A stretch of DNA of 14,165 bases from Phoronis ovalis (taxonomy: Eukaryota; Phoronida; Phoronidae): contig JAOXYB010033896.1 of assembly GCA_028565635.1 (NCBI GenBank), forward strand, positions 1 through 14,165, read 5' to 3'. Below the pieces are notes generated by a model that had not been told where the DNA came from, ran no database searches, and worked only from the letters and a program-made list of their open reading frames with translations. Numbering within the stretch: the stretch's first letter is position 1; each line of letters starts with the position of its first letter. Positions 1 to 8,235 of the stretch are shown piece by piece. Made by a program: the position numbers and the translations under genes.

Positions 1-73
1 AATTATCTATTTCCGCTTTAATTATTTAATTGTGGGTTTCAAGAAAGAAAAGGAACCCCAATTCAAATCCTGA

Positions 74-346
74 GAACCCCAATTTTGAGCTGATTGAGCT
101 CACATTCGAATAAGGAAAAGGGAAATGATTTATGTTTCCTTATTCAGACAAAAAGTGAATGAAGACATAGTTCCCTTTTCCTTTTTCAGATCAAAAATTA
201 CTAAGGAAAGGGTTTCTTATTCTTCATTGGACTCAAACTCGAATAAGACAAAAGTAAACGGATCATCTTTGTTTTTATGACTCAAAATCGAATAGGGAAA
301 AAGGAAATGTTTCCATTTTCCTTATTCGGCTCAAAAATTGGGGTTC
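74..346. repeat. Imperfect foldback repeat with iterated CGAATAAGGAAAA-type motifs
   Basis: The 17-base string at 74-90 (GAACCCCAATTTTGAGC) recurs inverted at 329-346 with a single extra base. Inside these ends, variants of CGAATAAGGAAAAGGGAAATG occur near 109, 237 and 288 (another lies outside at about 397), and their reverse complements (TTCCTTATTCRG type) near 137, 174, 213 and 316, so the whole stretch can fold on itself. It lies directly upstream of the first visible receptor exon, in what should be an intron. Nothing in it looks coding. It is best read as a degenerate foldback or MITE-like repeat; no target-site duplication was found. Confidence 0.6.
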
Positions 347-546
347 TCTAGACTCGAAGTAGGGTTTTTCTGTTTTCCCTTCTGAAGCCCTCAATCAAAT
401 AAGGAAAAGGGAAGTAGCTGCTTTTTGGTTATTGAATAATTTTAAGGAAGGTAGAAACTTAATTGTCATTCGAAAAATTGATGATTTTTCATTCATCTTA
501 ACATTGATAATAATACAATTGATACTAAACTAATACATATTCACAG

Positions 547-1379
547 GACAGAACATATCGTTGGGTTGATGATAATCCTGTTACATTCACAAGATGGTAT
601 ACCCCTAGAAATGAGTCAACAATGTACTGGCAAAAAGAATTTCAAGATGCAGGTTATCTTTATGAGGCCGTGGACAATGACTTAAGGAAGATAATGTCGC
701 AATATTTATATCAACCTGTCTGGGATCCTGGTGCTCGATGCCTTGTTATGATTATTAAAAATCCATATATTGGCGGTGTTTGGGTTAAGCTCCCTTGCCA
801 CCATCAACTAAACTATAGCTTTGCTATTTGTGAGTTCGATGAAGTGGTTGAGCCTTTAAGAACAGGTACTACCAACTATGGAATGAGCTCCCAACTATGC
901 CCACCACAATGGAATTACATTGCTGGACAATGTATGAAAATCATAAGATATCCTACAGCCGTTTCGTTCGTAAATGCAACAAAAGTATGTCAAGATAATC
1001 TGGGGTCGTTGGCAGAAGTTAAAGTTGACAATTTATCTGAAATTATTTACTATTTGTTTCTTTGGAAAATAGATACAATCCAAATGACAGAATTCATTTG
1101 GATGGCAGCCATAGAAGATAACGGGATGTGTAATATACTAAGTAAACAGAATACTACATGGGATATTCAGTATGTCACTTGTGACAATGCGAGCGTAACG
1201 AGCGAAATCATTCTTTGTGAACAACAGGTCCTCCATGTTAAACCAGAATGTAGTCATTCCCAATTTAAGTGTGAAGATGGTGTTTGCATTTCTCCAGGAA
1301 ATGTATGTGATGGTTATCCTGACTGTGCTGATGGTGAAGATGAACAAGCTTGTACAAAATGTGGCAGAACATCGTTCAG
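547..1379 (+). CDS. GRL101-like LGR receptor, exon with C-type-lectin-like and LDLa domains (partial gene)
   Basis: This exon of a large surface receptor starts after an acceptor (TATTCACAG|GAC, with ACTAAT upstream as a possible branch site) and is open in the frame of the downstream Met at 622, so that Met is not the protein start. It enters in the middle of a C-type-lectin fold (RWVDDNPVTFTRW) that closes with PC...ICE. A second lectin-like domain follows (CPPQWNYIAGQC ... WMAAIEDNGMC ... ILCE), then an LDLa module (CSHSQFKC ... CDGYPDCADGEDEQAC). The last residues, TSF plus two bases of an Arg codon, are completed by the exon at 2249 to begin a further LDLa (TSFRC). The donor is TTCAG|GTATC at 1379/1380, phase 2. 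Both lectin domains lack the WND calcium/sugar triad (the first has WVK), so lectin-like folding without classical sugar binding is the safer reading. The 5' exons, including the signal peptide, are off the window. Confidence 0.86.
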
Positions 1380-1604
1380 GTATCAATGAAATATAGTGCA
1401 TAGAATAACCTTAGTTTTTACTGCAGATATAAATTACTGAACAGAAATGTTGAGCTTATATATACAGATAACAAGTAAATTAAATAAGAGTGAGACAAGG
1501 AAAACATTACTTACGTGTACAGAACATTTATTTTTAATTTAACAAGTCCCGGGGACAAGTACATGTATAAGCACATAATTGTACGATAACTATATCGCGC
1601 ATTT

Positions 1605-2080
1605 TCTGAATAAATCTATCCGTTAGTGTTCCGTACCCTCTCAACTAACGTCTGGGCTTAACCGTAGACAATTTTTGTTTATTATCTCGAAAAGCAGAAA
1701 AACGGTAATCCTTTTATTTCTATATAGTGTTTCACGAAAGTATTGACACCAACCAAATTGCAGCTTACAATAATATATATAATAGTGGACTAAGCGGGTA
1801 GGGGGTCAATTTCACACATGCTGTGCTGCCAGAGTTTATCTATAGTCCGCTAAGCAAAAAGCAAACTCCCCGGCGGTACCTGTCTAGAATGAGTCATAAT
1901 GATGGAGTAGACGTGTAGGCGACGATGGATCACGCAGAGAGAAAGATCTCGGTTGACAAAAAAGTACTGACGAATGTTTTCGCTCTTGTTAAATTGAAGG
2001 AATAAAACAAAAATTTACTATGGTTGAGCCCAGACATTACTTGAAAAGGTATGGAACACTAACGGATGGATTTATTCAGA
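1605..2080. mobile_element. MITE-like element, copy 1 (476 bp, long terminal inverted repeats)
   Basis: The left end from 1605 (TCTGAATAAATC..., then CCGTTAGTGTTCC) and the right end up to 2080 are reverse complements over roughly 60 bases with scattered mismatches; the outermost 12 bases match exactly. No transposase frame is present, so it is non-autonomous. It sits wholly inside the intron 1380-2248. A second copy lies inverted at 12486-12923 with clear similarity along most of its length, including internal motifs such as GTGGACTAA.CGGGTAGGGGGTC, and a third shortened copy is at the window end. No convincing target-site duplication was found; the boundaries may be off by about 10 bases. 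The superfamily is not assigned. Confidence 0.82.
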
Positions 2081-2248
2081 CTGGTACTTTGTTAAGAATT
2101 TTAGAAAACCTTATATAATAGTTATAAAGTAGATACTCAAAAAACTTAAAATGCTTTGCGAAAAAAACACGTCACTTTTATATCATTCTGACTATTTTTT
2201 TACACAACAGCATTTTAATAACTATACATTACTTTTCGTTTTTTGAAG

Positions 2249-4469
2249 GTGTAAAGGCAGTGATGAATTATGTGTACCTATGACATTTTATTGTGATTAT
2301 AAGCAAGATTGTCCAGACGGCTCAGATGAAGAAAACTGCACTTACCCAGTCTGTTCGTCAGATCAACATCGATGCAAGGATGCGACTTGTATTTCAAAAA
2401 CTCGAACCTGTGACTTCATTGTTGACTGCAAAGATGGCTCTGACGAGGCAGAAGAACTTTGTTTGTGGGAGAATAATTGTACTCTTCATGGTGGCTATGA
2501 ATGTTACATAAGTGGACAATGTATTCCAGCTTCAATGCAGCATGACGGTCAGATAGATTGTGCTGGTAGCAATCAGGAGGATGAAGGGAGTCTAGAAGTA
2601 CCATTATCTAGTACATGTATGGGTCAAAACGTATTTCCATGTAGTGACAAAACAACATGTTGTCCTTTTCACCAAGTTTGTGTATATGATTTTGATATTT
2701 TCAACAAATCAGTTGGGTGTAAAGATTTTGATCATCTTCAAGGATGTCAAAATTATTCCTGTCCAGGAATGTTTAAGTGCCCAAATAGTTTTTGTATTCC
2801 TATAAATTATGTTTGTAATGGGATAACTGACTGCATTAACGGGTACGACGAGGAAAACTGTGACAGTTATGTATGCCCCATAGGTTACTTTAGATGTAAA
2901 AACGAAATATGGTGCCTAGATCAAACTAAATATTGTGACGGTAAAGTTGATTGCGAAACAGGGGATGACGAAAAGTTCTGCGAACTGGTGACAGCGAGAG
3001 AATGTCCTCCGACATGTAAATGTGTGGGATACACGATAGAATGTAAACCTGGAGAATTAGAATCCCTACCATCTGTTTCACGTCATATGAGAGCCATATT
3101 TTTCTCTCAGAATAAACTGATATTGTCCAACGAGACTTTTGCGAAATATTATTTTGTTGGTGTGTTAGATTTATCATGGAATAACATTACAGAATTACCT
3201 GAAAATGTGTTTGCAGACTTGTATAATTTGATGGAACTCGTGTTATCTGGGAATTTGTTATCGGTCTTAGAAGGATCTAGATTCGCTATTGAATCGCTTA
3301 CTGTTTTAGACCTTAGTCAAAATCAACTAGAGAAAATAACGAAAGATACATTTTCAGGTCTTAAATCTTTAGAAAAGCTTGATTTATCTAAGAATAATCC
3401 TAGCATGGTCATTGAAACAACAGCGTTTGATAATATTCAGTTAACGGAGCTCAGGACAGACAGTTTTCGTTTTTGTTGCTTAGTGAAAAGAAGAGATGGA
3501 ACACACTGTTCGCCAGAGGCAGACGAATTTTCAACATGCACGAATTTACTGTCTAACGAGGGACTTCGGATTTTTGTATGGGTATTAGGTTTAGCAGCGA
3601 TCATAGGAAATACATTTGTTGTCATAAAGCGCATCAAAGCGGAAACTTCAAATATGAAAGTTGATACGCTGTTAATAATAAATCTAGGTATCTCAGACTT
3701 TTTAATGGGCGTCTATCTTTTAATAATAGCTGGAGCTGATGCCTACTATTATTCGAAACGAGACGAAAAGCCATATTTTCTGGATGATCCAAACTGGCGA
3801 TCAGGAACCTTGTGTCAATTAGCAGGATTTCTTGCAGCATTATCTAGTGAAATGTCAATATCGGTATTGGTTGTTATAACAATTGACCGATTCATATCAA
3901 CTGTCCTTGCTTTTAAGATGAAACCAATGACAAGGAAACTTGCCTTGACAATAATATTTATTATCTGGATTGTTTGGATTTTAATTTCCGCTTTACCGTT
4001 CTTTGGCGTTGAATATTTCGGAGGCACCTTGTTTTATGGTCAAAATGCAGTCTGTCTGGCTTTTACCATATCCACAGCGCAGTCTAAGGGTTGGGACACA
4101 CTAGTTATATATCTTATTTTCAATTTCGGTGCAATTCTATTAATTGCGGGGGGATATTTGGCAATATTCATACATGTGAGACGATCAAGAAAATCTGTGG
4201 GAAGAAAACAAACTTCTCGCGACGTAGCGTTCACAAGGAATGTCAGCTTAATTGTTGCAACAGATTTTATTTGTTGGTTTCCAATCGTTGTTGCTGGGTA
4301 TATAGCCCTCTCTGGTGTTAAAGTTTCCCCAGAATTTTCTGCTTGGGTAGCCGTTTGTATTCTACCTATAAATTCCGCAATTAATCCTATACTATATACA
4401 TTGTCTTCTGTTCAGTGTCCGCAAATGTGCAGAAAGAAAAAGGAAATTAAACTTTCTGGTAGTACTTAG
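2249..4469 (+). CDS. GRL101-like LGR receptor, terminal exon: LDLa array, LRRs and 7TM domain
   Basis: This is the last exon of the receptor begun at 547. The acceptor is TTTTTTGAAG|G at 2248/2249; the joined Arg codon restores an uninterrupted LDLa (FRC ... CDYKQDCPDGSDEENC), which fixes the splice. Counting from Met 2280 (an internal Met), LDLa modules cover about residues 1-235; one is atypical (CTLHGGYEC ... IDCAGSNQEDEG) and is followed by a Cys-rich insert. An LRR N-cap (CPPTCKC) lies near 241, then about four or five LRRs (LDLSWNNITELPENVF, LDLSQNQLEKI), then an LGR hinge (FRFCCLV ... CSPEADEFSTC). Seven helices run from about 428 to 706: helix 2 NLGISDFLMGVYL, helix 3 ending IDRF (a DRY variant), helix 6 TDFICWFPI, helix 7 NSAINPILY (NPxxY). 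A short basic tail has possible palmitoylation cysteines (CPQMCRKKK). By homology it is a G protein-coupled LGR with a short hinge, of the snail GRL101/relaxin-receptor type; the ligand is unknown. No canonical AATAAA was seen shortly after the stop. Confidence 0.93.
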
Positions 4470-5525
4470 CGATATTTCTGAAAACACGAAACAGACAACT
4501 GTCATCAGCGCAGCGTTTGAAAGCAACCCTAAATGTAATTTACAATATTTAAATAGAGGAAGAGAGCTCTTCTGTTATAAACATTGAGAATAACAAAGAT
4601 AATACTTCCAATACTTTTAGAATTCATAAATCACTGTTAGAGAACTGATATGTGAACAATTTAATATTCTTTCTAATATATAAAAATATACAAACAAAAA
4701 TATTGTTTTATTGTTTCAATTAACCTTCACAACTAATACACATTGAGATCAAGCGCGGAAGGCTCAAATGTAATTTGAAAAACTGGATAGAGTATAGACA
4801 ACAAAAAATAATTATGCAGATATGCATGATATGTCCATTATGCAGATATAAAGTGATCCATTATAGGATACTCACGGACCAATACGTGATGCGATTTAGC
4901 GAATCTTATTGAGATTAAGAGATGCGGATGGTCTGATTTTTAATACATTGTTATGAGAGATAATATATATATTTTTAAAAACTTGGGACGATTATCTTGT
5001 TCTTATGTATATATTCTATATTTAGTTATTTGCCCATGTCAGGCAAAATACCGGTAACAATTAAAAAACCTAATTTGTATAAAAGAAATTTATTCTTCTA
5101 CCTCAAACTAAAACACCCTGGGGTCAAATGGACCAAAAAAGGGGTCCACCTGCGCGAACGAAAACTCACGTGAAAAGGGAATACTTTTCATTGAGGCACA
5201 TAAGGTGCGTTCCGTGTTAAGGGTACAGTTTTAGATAAATAGTACTTGTTGGAATTCTACTTGATAAAATATAAACGTGTATGTAAATATGTGCTCATTT
5301 AAACAATTTAAAGTTGACATTTATTACATCATCATCTCTCTCATCTGCCATTATGAGCACGATGACAAGAATCACACTAAGTATGAATCTGAGATATCTA
5401 TATTGTTATACAAAATAGCTTCATTCTCCAGTCATAGAGGAGAGCCTGTCTGATAACGGTTTTCCATATTATTTTGCAATTGCCCAACACTGAAAATTCT
5501 GTTATCATTTCACTTACTTAAAGTC
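4470..5525. other. Intergenic stretch, no supported gene
   Basis: This AT-rich sequence follows the stop of the 7TM gene and presumably begins with its 3' UTR, but no canonical AATAAA is seen to mark a cleavage site. A short duplication of ATTATGCAGATAT occurs near 4811 and 4837, and a small hairpin with a TGGACC/GGTCCA stem lies at 5129-5148. No long frame, RNA gene or recognisable splice-bounded exon was seen. Confidence 0.5.
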
Positions 5526-5737
5526 AGCTCCAGATTCAGATTCAGATTCGAAAAAAATAAAAATTAAAATGCTCTAAATTGCAAATATTTAATAAAAACA
5601 ATGATTTTTCAAGATTGTTTTGTTTCCATTAGTTTTTCCCACGGTTATCGTTGAAGGGTCTGATATATTTCATACGATTTTTCTGAATATTTTCACGGAT
5701 TTTTAGTAACAACATGCAGAAACAAGATACCTTAGTA

Positions 5738-5759
5738 ATATATATATATATATATATAT
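5738..5759. repeat. (AT)n microsatellite
   Basis: A pure alternating AT run of about 22 bases interrupts the left arm of the nested repeat cluster, exactly where the left and right arms stop matching. Confidence 0.9.
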
Positions 5760-6175
5760 TAGTCGAAATGTGCGACCACAACGTTCTGACTCAGTGACTA
5801 GTGCCTCTACATTTCTGTGTTAAAAATCCGTGAAAATATTTTAAAAAATCATTTTAATAATCTGTTGTATTTTAAACAGTAAAAATGTAGAAATATGAAG
5901 TTGGACTTTACATAATGTAAGTAAAATATGTGTTGAAAGATCATACACACAGAGACTGGAAGTCTTGTTGCTTGGCAACATATTTCCTTTGATTTTTTGT
6001 GAGTATTCCATGAAGGAGTATATTAAGACTCTATTATAACTAAGGTTTCTTGTTTTTGCATTTTGTTACTAAAAATCCGTGAATATATTCAGAAAAATCG
6101 TATGAAATATTTTGAAAATTTTCAGAAAAGACGGATTTTGGAACATTTTGATCCAAACGCATTTTTTTTAACCCC

Positions 6176-6533
6176 AGCTCCAGATTCAAATTCAGATTCG
6201 AAATAAACTAAGTCCGAGCGTTGCGGGCGCACATTTCGACCAATATTACTGGAAGTCTTTTTGCTTGACGGCAAAAAAAATATTTCCCTTTTTTGTGAGT
6301 ATTCCAGGAGTATATTAAAATTCTTTTGTAACTAGTATCTCTTGTTTCTGTATTATGTTACTAAATATCCGTGAAAATATTCAGAAAAATCGTTTGAAAT
6401 ATTTCAGACCCTTCACCGACATTCGTGGGAAATATTAATGGAAACAAAAATATCGTGAAAAGTCATTGTCATCCGGCTGCAATTTAGAGCATTTAGATTT
6501 TAATTTTTTTCGAATCTGAATCTGAAACTGGAG
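6176..6533. mobile_element. Candidate MITE unit inside the nested cluster
   Basis: The ends CTCCAGATTCAAATTCAG (from 6178, preceded by AG) and CTGAATCTGAAACTGGAG (to 6533) are inverted repeats of about 26-28 bases with few mismatches, enclosing roughly 300 bases with no open frame. The inverted block starting at 5526 looks like a second member. No target-site duplication could be read, so the exact ends are provisional. Confidence 0.5.
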
Positions 6534-6583
6534 ATAATTTGACGTTGAATCAGTATCTGGAGCTGAATCTGAATCTGGAGCTC

Positions 6584-7880
6584 ACTTTACGTACGTAAAC
6601 ATGCGTAATCTACTTTTAACGATACTGGTTCAGTTAAGTCTCTAATGACTGAAGTTTTAATTCAGCCTTTCAAATGTTTAATTTTAATTAATTAAAATCT
6701 TAAATTAATATAATTTTAAATTATTTAATTTTTATTAAATTATTAAAAGTTATGTTTTAGATGTGTCCTTCGACAAAGAGATTGAATTAATTAATTAATG
6801 ACTGCACCATTCTGCATATAATAAGACTAACGTAACTGAATCCCATGTCCCATGCATCTGTAAGTTTGAAAATAATTACAAAGCACAAGAACAGCATTGG
6901 GAATAAATTAAATTTACTCGGAGCTCATCATTACAGATGAAATAACCTTATCAGGTCAGATAGAATTACGATTTATACTTAAAATTATAAGACCGGGAAA
7001 TATGGTATGGGCAAATCACTCCATTGGATATCACAATCTACGCGCAGTTAAGTACTTAAAATAGGCGTACAGCTGTATATTTATAATTTATGTGATGGTT
7101 CGATTTATTCCTACTGAAGCCGTTGACGGTCACAAGGTGTATTATTCGTAGAGTATTAAAACAAAATCATCTATTATGGGGACAACATTCTCTGTATTCT
7201 TAAACCAGAGAGTAGTTTGAATCATTCACAGCATACTTAAGGACATGTCATGTCAGCTCACATACAAGTTACAGCATAGACGTACGACCAGTGTTTACTA
7301 TTAAAGTTTATACATCTATTTTATGTGAAAAAACTAATGCGAATTTCTATTTAAACAGCGACTAGGGTCTACCTTAGACTTAATGTACATTATCAAACCT
7401 TTACATTGTCAAGTTATCAGATCACCCACATGTACGTATATGTTTTAGGCGTTTATCTCTGCTTTACTTGTAAAACGATTAAACTACCGTCGGGAACAAC
7501 GGTAAACCTCAGTGTTTCCAAGCCACTTGATCAATTGTGTTCTTAACAAAACCACGGAAGATATACATTTTTTGTAGATGGATATTATAAAATATAGAAA
7601 CATACTTTCTAAACTCGAATGATTACAAACAGTTTTAATCACATCGTGGGCACTGATGTATCCCGAGGATGTATCAAGATAACTGTTTTTGGAAATAATC
7701 GAAATAAAGAGATTAACAACCCATGTCCATTGTTTCAAGATATAAATTAAGTTTTAATTTTATGCGTATGCATGGGATATTTAATTATATAATTTGCGAT
7801 TTTGTCAAATGTATAAATATCAGTGGAAAATATATGTCAAGCAGTATGTTAATGTTAATGCTGATTAACAAACATTTGTA
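6584..7880. other. Intergenic AT-rich stretch, no supported gene
   Basis: The part near 6670-6805 is extremely AT-rich with runs of AATTAATTAA and ATTTAAATT type. A weak open frame on the minus strand (about 84 codons near 7484-7738) has no recognisable domain and no supporting splice or start context, and is not called. Sequence from about 7400 on may include upstream regulatory DNA of the LRR-Ig gene, but no specific site can be defended. Confidence 0.5.
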
Positions 7881-7883
7881 TAT

Positions 7884-7890
7884 TATATAA
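7884..7890 (+). promoter_or_regulatory. Candidate TATA box of the LRR-Ig gene
   Basis: TATATAA lies about 30 bases upstream of GCATCA (7915-7920), which could act as an initiator, and about 46 bases before a strong splice donor. The spacing fits a TATA-type core promoter feeding a short non-coding first exon. The sequence is AT-rich, so a chance match is quite possible; transcript ends would be needed to confirm it. Confidence 0.35.
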
Positions 7891-7914
7891 CAGGCAACAA
7901 ACAGCACGTTGTTT

Positions 7915-7936
7915 GCATCAAATTGGTTACTGACAG
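7915..7936 (+). other. Candidate non-coding first exon and splice donor of the LRR-Ig gene
   Basis: GACAG|GTAAGT at 7936/7937 is a consensus donor. An acceptor (TTTTACTTTTAG|AAC) ends at 8232, three bases before the ATG of the LRR-Ig protein. Together they define a 296-bp intron in the 5' untranslated region. The exon start is inferred from the TATA-like box and is uncertain. Confidence 0.45.
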
Positions 7937-8235
7937 GTAAGTGAAGGGATAGGGAATCAATCTTTTACACCGGCAGTTAGTTGGTATTCACACAGCGGTT
8001 AATTCTAGTTGTATTTACATTGATTGTTTTTATTTATTTTGTAAAAACATGACTTTCCTGAAAATATAACACACTTCTGTCTGCTTGGCATTTTCTTCAG
8101 TGCTAGTTCGTAGAACTATCCCGAAAGTTGAGTACAAACAAATATTTGTACCTTTTGCAACTGCGTTACAGTTTCATAGTAGAAATTTGTTTATTTCCAC
8201 TTCCTCAGGTATTTTTTAAATTTTACTTTTAGAAC

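Larger units (their letters stand above)
5526..6583. repeat. Nested inverted and direct repeat cluster
   Basis: The left arm from 5526 (AGCTCCAGATTCAGATTC...) through about 5739, plus 5758-5790, reappears inverted between about 6583 and 6210. Matched blocks include CAGAAACAAG at 5717-5726 against CTTGTTTCTG at 6341-6350, and GTCGAAATGTGCG near 5761 against its complement near 6228. In addition 5956-6113 is a direct near-duplicate of 6250-6405 (both run from GGAAGTCTT to an AAATATTT block). Motifs built on CAGATTCAGATTCG mark several ends. This looks like repeated insertion of one short inverted-repeat element into or beside itself; no coding capacity was seen. Confidence 0.78.

Noticed and set aside
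1541-1575. CCCGGGG with nearby ACAAGT repeats, resembling the end of the CCCGGGG-type element
   Set aside because: No matching subterminal sequence, partner end or target duplication is present.
5129-5148. Small hairpin with a six-base stem (TGGACC/GGTCCA)
   Set aside because: Too short, with no surrounding gene or conserved context to make it a regulatory or RNA element.
7484-7738. 84-codon open frame on the minus strand in the intergenic region
   Set aside because: No recognisable domain, AT-rich composition, no start or splice support; length expected by chance.
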